A stretch of DNA of 5,570 bases from Phyllobacteriaceae bacterium (GTDB lineage Bacteria > Pseudomonadota > Alphaproteobacteria > Rhizobiales > Devosiaceae). A program made the translations under genes and the position numbers. This document shows, piece by piece, positions 1 through 4,391 of this stretch. The notes beneath the pieces were generated by a model. That model did not search any database. It was not told the origin of the DNA and saw only the letters and a list, made by a program, of their open reading frames with translations. Within the stretch, counting starts at the first letter, position 1; each line of letters starts with the position of its first letter. The stretch covers positions 1-5,570 of the forward strand of contig JAAZLP010000233.1 in NCBI GenBank assembly GCA_012799265.1, given 5' to 3'.

Positions 1-77
1 ATACGGCCAACGAGCTCGACTACTACAAGAACGGCGGCATCCTGCACTACGTGCTGCGCAGCCTCGTCGCCGCGTAA
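1..77 (+). CDS. acnA: Aconitate hydratase, C-terminal end (partial)
   Basis: The frame starting at base 3 encodes 24 residues and ends at TAA 75-77. The peptide contains ELDYYKNGGILHYVLRSL. This matches the conserved C-terminus of AcnA-type aconitases, where a 'YYxNGGILxYVLR' tail ends domain 4. AcnA interconverts citrate and isocitrate in the TCA cycle through a [4Fe-4S] cluster in the cytoplasm. The cluster ligands and most of the protein lie outside the window, so the call depends on this tail alone. A strong terminator follows directly, so the gene ends its transcription unit here. The nearby DUF1223 gene supports the call, because I recall acnA and DUF1223 genes as neighbours in Hyphomicrobiales. 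Confidence 0.85.
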   Translation, partial: TANELDYYKNGGILHYVLRSLVAA

Positions 78-102
78 GCAGCGCTTACTTTTCTCTTTGA
101 TT

Positions 103-134
103 ATGGCGGTCCCTAGGGACCGCCATTGTTTTTT
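103..134 (+). terminator. Rho-independent terminator of acnA (24-bp perfect palindrome)
   Basis: Bases 103-126 form a perfect palindrome with two 12-bp arms that can fold into a GC-rich hairpin. It is followed on the plus strand by a T-rich run (127-134, including six consecutive T). This is a canonical intrinsic terminator for acnA. The last T is also the first base of the convergent oxidoreductase stop codon (134-136 read on the minus strand). The hairpin therefore sits tail-to-tail between the two genes. Downstream of it on the minus strand there is no T run, so termination in that direction would be weaker. Confidence 0.85.
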
Positions 135-748
135 CAGGCTGCGAGTTTCTTCGGGTGCGCTGTCTTTAAAGTATCGGCATCGCGCGCCGCGTCCGCTGAG
201 ATCCTGGTCAGCAGCTTTTCCAGGTGAGCGGAAGTGGCGCCGCGTAGCACGGATAGATGGCTGATATGCACCGGCTTGAACCCGACAAATTTGAGGATCT
301 GGTTGGACACGGTGCGGAAATGGGCATTGGCGTAAAAGCTGGCCATGAACCAGTTCGGTGTGTCCGATGTCACGACCAGCCGGGCGGACCGACCTGCCAT
401 CAGGCCTAGTGGCAGCGGCTTGTTGGCGACATAGCGATAGGCGCTGCCCGATTGCAGGCCGATATCAAAGAGCGCCTTTAGCTTGGCGGGCATGCTGCCC
501 CACCAGAGCGGGTGCACGACCATCACGTGGTCGGCCCATACCATTGCTTCCCAGAATTCACCGACGTGACCCGTTAGCTCGGCGCTCCCCGGTTTGCGGG
601 TCGTCATTTCCGGCACTGTCATCTCGGAAATATCGAGCCGCCTGACCTTTATCCCCCGCTGTTCCAGCGTCTCAGCATATCGGTTGGCGACGGCACCGCT
701 GAAGCTGGGGGAGAGGGGGTGTCCGTTGAGAATTAGGCAATTCGGCAT
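134..748 (-). CDS. NAD(P)H:quinone oxidoreductase-like flavoprotein (Flavodoxin_2 fold)
   Basis: This is a 204-residue cytoplasmic flavoprotein of the NQO1/MdaB/YwrO type (Flavodoxin_2 family). Such enzymes make two-electron reductions of quinones or other electrophiles using NAD(P)H and FMN or FAD. Visible hallmarks are the N-terminal beta strand and loop CLILNGHPLSPSFSGA (residues 4-19, flavin phosphate loop), HPLWWGSMPAKLK (79-91, the family signature near the isoalloxazine ring) and GRSARLVVTSDTP (119-131). The start at 748 is preferred over the in-frame ATG at 784. A good GGAG ribosome site lies 5 bases upstream of 748, and the protein then begins directly with the first strand of the fold. 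Starting at 784 would also put the operator at 764-777 inside the coding region. The gene is divergent from a TetR gene with two operator-like repeats between them, so it is probably repressed by that TetR and induced by a quinone or electrophile. The substrate cannot be read from the sequence. Confidence 0.85.
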   Translation of the reverse strand: MPNCLILNGHPLSPSFSGAVANRYAETLEQRGIKVRRLDISEMTVPEMTTRKPGSAELTGHVGEFWEAMVWADHVMVVHPLWWGSMPAKLKALFDIGLQSGSAYRYVANKPLPLGLMAGRSARLVVTSDTPNWFMASFYANAHFRTVSNQILKFVGFKPVHISHLSVLRGATSAHLEKLLTRISADAARDADTLKTAHPKKLAA

Positions 749-763
749 GCGTGCTCCAAAAAG

Positions 764-777
764 TTGACCGCGGTCAA
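764..777. promoter_or_regulatory. TetR operator candidate O1 (perfect 14-bp palindrome)
   Basis: TTGACCGCGGTCAA is a perfect 14-bp palindrome in the gap between the divergent oxidoreductase and TetR genes. It has the same half-sites and the same 2-bp spacer as the second copy at 803-816. It falls in the 5' leader of the oxidoreductase gene, 16 bases before its ATG. Binding by the adjacent TetR protein is inferred from position, symmetry and repetition. The sequence does not prove it. Confidence 0.75.
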
Positions 778-787
778 TATTCATCTG

Positions 788-816
788 GCTCTAGCCCACT
801 TTTTGACCTTGGTCAA
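788..816 (-). promoter_or_regulatory. Possible sigma70 promoter of the oxidoreductase gene
   Basis: On the minus strand, half of operator O2 reads TTGACC (816-811) and could serve as a -35 box. A 17-base spacer leads to TAGAGC (793-788), a poor -10 box with 3 of 6 matches. Transcription would begin near 781. That would place O2 over the -35 region and O1 just downstream of the start, a standard repressor arrangement. The -10 match is weak, so the call is tentative. I could not find a convincing plus-strand promoter for the TetR gene. Confidence 0.3.
803..816. promoter_or_regulatory. TetR operator candidate O2 (TTGACC-TT-GGTCAA)
   Basis: This is the second inverted repeat in the same intergenic gap. 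The 6-bp arms TTGACC and GGTCAA are identical to those of O1, and only the central two bases differ (TT instead of GC). Its centre is 39 bp from the centre of O1. It ends 18 bases before the TetR start codon, so binding here could also block TetR expression (autorepression). Confidence 0.75.
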
Positions 817-834
817 TTTTGTTATGAAGGCGTC

Positions 835-1395
835 ATGGTCCAGCGCATCAAAAACGTTCAACCTCGATCCGGTCAAACCCGGGCCGCCATTATCTCCGCA
901 GTCGAGACGCTTTGGAAAACCCGCAGCTTCGATACGATCAGTGTCGCCGAGATTGCCGTAGAAGCGGGCGTGGCAAAGGGTTCGGTGCTCGCGCACTTCT
1001 CCGAAAAGCTTGCAATCCTCGCCGAATTTCTCGGGCGTGCCCTTGATCAAGCAACGAGCGATCTGGAATGCGATGGGGACTTCGCCAGGAACGCACAGAG
1101 CCTCGCCGGATCCATCCGACCTCTCCTGGCCTACCTCCTTCGGGATAAGGCCCTGCTGCGCCTTCTCACCACTGATGGTGATGAGGGCCAGTGTCATGAC
1201 ATCCTCGATCCCGCGCTGCTGCGTCTGCGCGGCGCGCTCGCCAGCGGTTTCGCGACGGCACAACTGGATGATCCTGATCTTTGCGCAGACGTTTTCATTG
1301 CGCTCGTGGTTCAGGTCGTGGTTTCGGGGCATGTGACTGATGCTGACGAGGCGCAGCAGGAGTTGGGCCGGCTCGCTTCCATCCTCTATCGGTAA
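835..1395 (+). CDS. TetR/AcrR-family transcriptional regulator
   Basis: This is a 186-residue DNA-binding repressor of the TetR family. The N-terminal domain (about residues 14-62) has the expected three helices. The helix-turn-helix runs from DTISVAEIAVEAGVAKGSVL to the diagnostic HFSEK at 54-58, equivalent to the usual 'YxHFxxK'. The C-terminal helical ligand-binding and dimerisation domain (about 65-186) is divergent, as is normal for the family, so the inducer cannot be named. The start at 835 has an AAGG-type ribosome site a few bases upstream. The reading frame extends back to a GTG at 751, but that extension would run through both operators and resembles no TetR N-terminus. The gene is divergent from the flavoprotein oxidoreductase, and the two repeats between them suggest it represses both itself and its neighbour. 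It probably senses an electrophile, quinone or related oxidant. Confidence 0.9.
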   Translation: MVQRIKNVQPRSGQTRAAIISAVETLWKTRSFDTISVAEIAVEAGVAKGSVLAHFSEKLAILAEFLGRALDQATSDLECDGDFARNAQSLAGSIRPLLAYLLRDKALLRLLTTDGDEGQCHDILDPALLRLRGALASGFATAQLDDPDLCADVFIALVVQVVVSGHVTDADEAQQELGRLASILYR

Positions 1396-1425
1396 GATAG
1401 TTCTGCTCTCACCCTCTTTTGACTA

Positions 1426-1459
1426 GGCAGGCCGCAAGACTGCGGCTTACAACTCTGCC
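1426..1459 (+). other. Hairpin directly upstream of the DUF1223 start codon
   Basis: GCCGCA (1431-1436) pairs with TGCGGC (1441-1446) around an AGAC loop, and the stem can be extended by an A-T and a G-U pair. An outer GGCAG (1426-1430) can pair with CTGCC (1455-1459), ending one base before the ATG at 1461. No T run follows, so it is not a normal intrinsic terminator for the TetR gene. Whether it influences translation of the DUF1223 gene is unknown. Confidence 0.35.
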
Positions 1460-1460
1460 C

Positions 1461-2204
1461 ATGCTCAGACGCCTTGTTTCCGCCGCGATTGCCGGTGCCG
1501 TCCTCGCTTTTTCTGTTCAAGCGCCCGTTTGGGCGGAGGATCTGCGCGCCCAGCCAAAAGCGGTAGTGGAACTCTTTACCAGCCAGGGCTGTGCCCAATG
1601 CCCGCCCGCCGATGCGCTGCTGACGTCTCTGGCGACGCGCGAAGACGTGATCGCCTTGGCCTACCATGTCGATTATTGGGACTATATCGGCTGGGAAGAC
1701 ACCTGGGGCCAGAAAGCCTTTTCGGACCGCCAGCGCGCCTATGCCAAGAGCTGGGGCGCTTCCAGCGTCTTCACGCCTCAAATGGTCATCAATGGGTCGG
1801 AAGGTGTGGTCGGCTCGCGGCGCGATGACGTGCACGGGGCGGTGGCCTCAGCGCAATTGCCGCTGCCGGTCGATGTCGAGACCCATGGTGATATGCTGCG
1901 TGTGGTCATTCCGGCTGACGCGTCGCTGAGCAATGCCAATATCTGGCTTGTCCGCTATCTCGATCGCGCCGAGGTCAGCATCGGGTCGGGTGAAAATGCC
2001 GGCAAGTCCATGGTCTATACGCAGGTGGTGACGGACCGGCAGATGCTGGGGCTGTGGGAGGCCTCTACCGGCGGCACCATCAAGCTGCCGTTAACCGAAC
2101 TGTCCCAGACAGCGCAGGGCCCGGGCGGCATCGCCATTCTCGTGCAGCAGGAGCGCAACGGGCTTCCCGGCCCCATTCTGGGCGCAGGCTTCCATCGCCT
2201 CTGA
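1461..2204 (+). CDS. DUF1223 exported protein with a thioredoxin-like CxxC motif
   Basis: This is a 247-residue protein of the DUF1223 family, whose members are predicted secreted thioredoxin-fold proteins of unproven function. Residues 1-25 form a signal peptide: LRR in the n-region, a hydrophobic core AAIAGAVLAF, and a cleavage site after VWA (A25). The mature protein begins with the family hallmark VVELFTSQGCAQCPPAD (35-51), which carries the redox-like C44-x-x-C47 pair. The conserved HVDYWDYIGWEDTW block and the VFTPQMVINGSEGVVGSRR block (equivalent to the cis-Pro region of thioredoxins) follow. A role in periplasmic disulfide or redox chemistry is plausible but inferred. The ATG at 1461 was chosen because it places the signal peptide correctly. 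An in-frame TTG at 1419 would add 14 residues. Neither start has a clear Shine-Dalgarno sequence. The gene lies 65 bases after the TetR gene, in the same direction. Confidence 0.85.
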   Translation: MLRRLVSAAIAGAVLAFSVQAPVWAEDLRAQPKAVVELFTSQGCAQCPPADALLTSLATREDVIALAYHVDYWDYIGWEDTWGQKAFSDRQRAYAKSWGASSVFTPQMVINGSEGVVGSRRDDVHGAVASAQLPLPVDVETHGDMLRVVIPADASLSNANIWLVRYLDRAEVSIGSGENAGKSMVYTQVVTDRQMLGLWEASTGGTIKLPLTELSQTAQGPGGIAILVQQERNGLPGPILGAGFHRL

Positions 2205-2205
2205 C

Positions 2206-2234
2206 AAAAAACCCGCTCCTGGGGGAGGAGCGGG
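2206..2234 (-). terminator. Intrinsic terminator acting on the minus strand
   Basis: Arms 2212-2220 and 2226-2234 are perfect 9-bp complements around a five-base loop. On the minus strand the stem is followed immediately by six T (the A run 2206-2211 on the plus strand). On the plus strand the hairpin is followed by GAAGACTGAC, with no T run. The signal therefore points away from the DUF1223 gene and requires a minus-strand transcript coming from the 2235-2440 region. It could still act as a weaker terminator for the DUF1223 gene. Confidence 0.75.
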
Positions 2235-2266
2235 GAAGACTGACTAGGTCAACAAGAAGTTTGGGA

Positions 2267-2313
2267 CTGGCAACGAGCCTTCAGGTTTGGGGGCTCGGTA
2301 GGCTCGTTGCCAG
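2267..2313. repeat. 14-bp perfect inverted repeat (5' stem-loop of the sRNA candidate)
   Basis: CTGGCAACGAGCCT at 2267-2280 and its exact reverse complement at 2300-2313 are separated by 19 bases. A 14-bp perfect repeat at this spacing is unlikely by chance in a 238-bp gap. It has no T run on either side, so it is not itself a terminator. It is best explained as the first hairpin of the RNA proposed on the minus strand. Confidence 0.8.
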
Positions 2314-2442
2314 CCACTGGAGGCAATGATCAAAGCTTGGCGACGCATTGGGGCGGGGCTTTGAACAAATCGTGGCTGAAATGGGGTTTTTGTTCCCCTT
2401 GCCTTCCCGGCCAATCCGGCTGATCATATCCGTCGACGACAG

Positions 2443-2838
2443 ATGCGAGGTCTCGTGCAAGGTCCCGAGAACGATTTGCGACCCGGACTTTCTCTGGTGC
2501 ATGTGGGAGAACCACAAGCGCAACACAGCCGCCCCGTGCCTCCGGTCGTCGCCTTCGATCGTCGCGAACTGATGCAGATTCTGTCTGTCTATGGCCGCAA
2601 GGTCGGGCAGGGGGAATGGCGCGATTACGCTATGGACTTCCTCAAGGATCGGGCGCTCTTTTCCATCTACGCCCGCATGTCGGAGCGACCCGTCTTCGTC
2701 GTCGAAAAGAACCCAAAGCTGAGAAACAGGCAGGGCCAATATATGGTCATCAACCAGCAGGGCCGCATCCTCAAGCGCGGCCATGACCTTGGACAGGTAC
2801 TGCGCGTTCTCGATCCGGATCTGGTGGTTGTGGGATGA
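2443..2838 (+). CDS. DUF2794 family protein
   Basis: This is a 131-residue cytoplasmic protein of the DUF2794 family, which I know only from Alphaproteobacteria and for which I know no established function. The conserved core spans residues 36-125. It starts with VAFDRRELMQILSVYGRKV, continues with GEWRDYAMDFLKDRALFSIY and RPVFVVEKNPKL, and ends with the GRILKRGHDLGQVLRVLD block. The first 34 residues are variable and probably disordered. ATG 2443 is the first start codon in the open frame, but its ribosome site is poor. GTG 2455 has a GAGG four bases upstream and is a credible alternative, because the lost residues are not conserved. The stop overlaps the next start as ATGA (2835-2838), indicating translational coupling. 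It is the first gene of a three-gene operon with an exported protein and a GNAT acetyltransferase. Confidence 0.85.
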   Translation: MRGLVQGPENDLRPGLSLVHVGEPQAQHSRPVPPVVAFDRRELMQILSVYGRKVGQGEWRDYAMDFLKDRALFSIYARMSERPVFVVEKNPKLRNRQGQYMVINQQGRILKRGHDLGQVLRVLDPDLVVVG

Positions 2839-3326
2839 AAAAGCTGGCTGCCCTTGGCCTGAGTGTTCTGCCCTTGGCCTCGCCAGCGGTAGCCCAGGAT
2901 TGGGACAGCTATTTCAACATGGGAACATTTGCGGCAGGTGGCGGATCGGACGCCAATGGCTGGCTGAGCCTTGAATGCGCTGACCCGGACAGCGGCTTCA
3001 GTTCAGCTGGCCGACCCTTTCTTTCCGTGACCGTCATGAGCGGTATTTCGCTCAACAAGAAATCCTTGGCCGATGGCTTGGCGTTTTGGGTCGATGACGG
3101 ACAAAGCTATGTCCTGCCCATGAGCCTCGAAGAGGGCAGTTCGACAATCCTCCACTATGACCACAGCGACGATAGCGTTGGCGAAGTTCTCGATCTCATC
3201 GAGGCGCTGCGCAAAGGCGGCAACGTTGGTCTGGAGATGGGCTCGGAGTTTGTTATGAGGGTCACCTTGGAAGGGTCGTTCCAGGCGCTGGAATATGTCG
3301 AGGCTTGCATCCGGGACGCGCAATGA
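2835..3326 (+). CDS. Exported protein of unknown function
   Basis: I do not recognise a named family for this 163-residue protein. Residues 1-20 form a clear Sec signal peptide: KK, then AALGLSVLPLASPAVA, with cleavage after AVA before Q21. The mature protein (about 143 residues) is acidic and has no membrane segment, so it is probably periplasmic. It has exactly two cysteines, C48 (SLECADP) and C158 (VEACIRD). Their positions near the two ends of the mature chain suggest one disulfide that closes the fold. The pattern of FLSVTVMSG, an FWVDDGQSY strand and a final 'VTLEGSFQALEYVEAC' resembles the small beta-rich periplasmic hypothetical proteins common in Alphaproteobacteria. It starts inside the DUF2794 stop (ATGA) and its own stop overlaps the GNAT start in the same way. 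The signal-peptide region carries a 13-bp direct repeat. Confidence 0.8.
   Translation: MKKLAALGLSVLPLASPAVAQDWDSYFNMGTFAAGGGSDANGWLSLECADPDSGFSSAGRPFLSVTVMSGISLNKKSLADGLAFWVDDGQSYVLPMSLEEGSSTILHYDHSDDSVGEVLDLIEALRKGGNVGLEMGSEFVMRVTLEGSFQALEYVEACIRDAQ
2848..2880. repeat. 13-bp direct repeat inside the signal-peptide coding region
   Basis: CTGCCCTTGGCCT occurs at 2848-2860 and again, identical, at 2868-2880, a period of 20 bases. The period is not a multiple of three, so the copies are read in different frames. Both encode hydrophobic signal-peptide residues. Confidence 0.9.
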
Positions 3327-3796
3327 ACGCAACCCGACGGGCGCGGCAGGACGATGTTGCCGCCATGAGCCGGGTATTGATGGCGTCCATCAATGAACTC
3401 TGTATAGCCGATCACGGTAATGAAGCCCGTAAACTCGCCGCCTGGACCCGCAACAAGAGCGTTGAGGGCGTTGGAGCGATGCTGGCCAACCCAGACTTCG
3501 AAATGCATGTGGCGGAGCGCGACGGTGAAGTGATTGCCGTAGGGGCTGTGACCAGCGACGGGACTATAGCGCTAAATTACGTCGCGCCCTGGGCTCGGTT
3601 TTCCGGGGTCAGCACCATGATGCTGAACACGCTGGAGGTGGCCCTGATCGCCATGGGACACAAAGAGGCGCGGTTGGAGAGTACCCGCACGGCAATGGAG
3701 TTCTATACGCGCCGCGGCTGGGTCGTCGCTGGTCCCCAGGCTACAGGACGCGTGGTCAACGGATTTCCGATGATCAAGACATTGAATGCCGACTAG
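3323..3796 (+). CDS. GNAT-family N-acetyltransferase
   Basis: This is a 157-residue single-domain GNAT acetyltransferase, predicted to transfer an acetyl group from acetyl-CoA to an amine. The substrate is unknown. The pattern is typical: a helical N-terminal part with TRRARQDDVAAMSRVLMASI, strands HVAERDGEVIAVGAVTSDG (62-80) and ALNYVAPWAR (83-92), the acetyl-CoA pyrophosphate loop R92-F-S-G-V-S97 (a variant of Q/RxxGxG/A), and motif B AMEFYTRRGWVVAG (124-137). ATG 3323 was chosen because it overlaps the preceding stop as ATGA. A TTG six codons upstream is less likely. It is the last gene of the DUF2794 operon. Its TAG stop overlaps the stop of the convergent acetyltransferase gene, so no terminator fits between them. 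Confidence 0.85.
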   Translation: MNATRRARQDDVAAMSRVLMASINELCIADHGNEARKLAAWTRNKSVEGVGAMLANPDFEMHVAERDGEVIAVGAVTSDGTIALNYVAPWARFSGVSTMMLNTLEVALIAMGHKEARLESTRTAMEFYTRRGWVVAGPQATGRVVNGFPMIKTLNAD

Positions 3797-4293
3797 AGCG
3801 CCTTCTGCAGGTGCACGATATCGTGCCAGCGGTCGAATTTAAGCCCGACACTCCGATAATAGCCGACGCGTTCAAAACCGAACTTTTCGTGGATGGCAAT
3901 CGAGTTCGCCGTATCCGCAGTAATCACCGCTAACATCTGCTTGAAGCCATGCGCCCTGGATTGCTCCAGCAGCGCCGTCAGCAGCCTGGTCCCTACCCCG
4001 CGGCCTTTTTCCGCCGGGTCGAGATAGATCGAATCCTCGCAGGTGAATCGATAAGCGGCCCGGGGGCGATAGAAGCTGGCATAGGCATAGCCTATCGTCC
4101 GGCCTTCGCGCTCGGCGATGATCACTGGATGTCCGAGCTTCATCAGCCCCGCATATTTTTCCGCGATGCCCGCTTCGTCCGGCGCTTCGGTATCGAAGGT
4201 GATCGCCGTGTGCTCGACATAGTGCCGATAGATGCGGGTAATGGCCGGAACGTCAGACCAGGAAAAGGGGCGCAGGATGGTGTCGTCGGACAT
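3793..4293 (-). CDS. GNAT acetyltransferase, phosphinothricin/methionine-sulfone type
   Basis: This 166-residue protein belongs to the Pat/Bar/MnaT (YncA) branch of GNAT enzymes, which acetylate the amino group of phosphinothricin, methionine sulfone or sulfoximine and related compounds. Diagnostic stretches are ILRPFSWSDVPAITRIYRHY (6-25), TAITFDTEAPD (29-39), RPRAAYRFTCEDSIYLDPA (77-94, with E86 at the position of the proposed catalytic glutamate), the acetyl-CoA loop EKGRGVGTRLL (95-105), and motif B SIAIHEKFGFERVGYYRSVGLKF ending in RWHDIVHLQK. ATG 4293 is preferred to the in-frame ATG at 4353. The fold starts right after 4293, and the longer version would run through the terminator hairpin at 4312-4339. 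Family members differ in substrate, so resistance to phosphinothricin should not be assumed. The gene lies downstream of the Bax1-I gene on the same strand. Confidence 0.87.
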   Translation of the reverse strand: MSDDTILRPFSWSDVPAITRIYRHYVEHTAITFDTEAPDEAGIAEKYAGLMKLGHPVIIAEREGRTIGYAYASFYRPRAAYRFTCEDSIYLDPAEKGRGVGTRLLTALLEQSRAHGFKQMLAVITADTANSIAIHEKFGFERVGYYRSVGLKFDRWHDIVHLQKAL

Positions 4294-4303
4294 CTGGGTG
4301 CTC

Positions 4304-4339
4304 AAACAAAAGGGCCGAAGCTTTTGTAAGCTGCGGCCC
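4304..4339 (-). terminator. Bidirectional-looking terminator downstream of the Bax1-I gene
   Basis: Bases 4312-4339 fold into a 12-pair stem with one A-G mismatch and a TTGT loop. On the minus strand the hairpin is followed by TTTTGTTT (4311-4304), giving an intrinsic terminator for the Bax1-I gene. On the plus strand it is followed by ATTTTT (4341-4346), so it could also stop read-through arriving from the DUF2794 operon. The minus-strand T run ends only 10 bases before the acetyltransferase start codon. Confidence 0.75.
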
Positions 4340-4360
4340 GATTTTTCGTCCAACCAATTC

Positions 4361-4381
4361 GCTTGATGAAAGCCATCAAGC
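4361..4381. other. Second small hairpin after the Bax1-I stop codon
   Basis: GCTTGATG (4361-4368) pairs with CATCAAGC (4374-4381) around a five-base loop, 10 bases after the Bax1-I stop. It has no T run. It may be a 3'-end stabilising stem placed before the real terminator at 4304-4339. Confidence 0.5.
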
Positions 4382-4391
4382 CTTGTGGTGC

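Larger units (their letters stand above)
2206..2320 (-). ncRNA. Candidate minus-strand small RNA (stem-loop plus intrinsic terminator)
   Basis: Read on the minus strand, this gap has the layout of a bacterial trans-acting sRNA. First comes a perfect 14-bp stem (2313-2300 pairing with 2280-2267) with a 19-base loop. An apparently unstructured linker of about 30 bases follows (2266-2235). Last is a perfect 9-bp GC-rich hairpin with a CCCCC loop (2234-2212), followed by six U (2211-2206). Both hairpin loops display a run of five C, a possible site for pairing with G-rich ribosome-binding sites. No ORF on that strand looks real. The 5' end is not resolved: I found no good -35/-10 pair just upstream, only an isolated TATGAT (2428-2423) that would give an RNA of about 210 bases. 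The 3' end lies two bases past the convergent DUF1223 stop codon. The alternative is that both hairpins belong to the DUF1223 3' end or are protein-binding repeats. I do not recognise a named sRNA family. Confidence 0.5.

Noticed and set aside
751..834. N-terminal extension of the TetR protein from GTG 751
   Set aside because: It would cross both operator repeats and overlap the start of the divergent gene. ATG 835 has a ribosome site and the usual TetR N-terminal length.
781..1332. 183-codon minus-strand ORF opposite the TetR gene
   Set aside because: It is a shadow of the TetR coding region. It has no family resemblance and the plus-strand frame is clearly conserved.
2241..2252. TGACTAGGTCAA, resembling a TetR operator half-site, in the sRNA linker
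   Set aside because: Only one half matches TTGACC and the other arm is incomplete. It is probably chance.
2381..2388. CCCCATTT on the minus strand, resembling an RpoH -10 box upstream of the sRNA candidate
   Set aside because: No CTTG-like -35 box lies at a suitable distance upstream.
2281..2784. 167-codon minus-strand ORF across the DUF2794 gene and the upstream gap
   Set aside because: Most of it is antisense to the DUF2794 core and no protein family is recognisable. The end in the gap overlaps the sRNA stem, which is better explained as structure.
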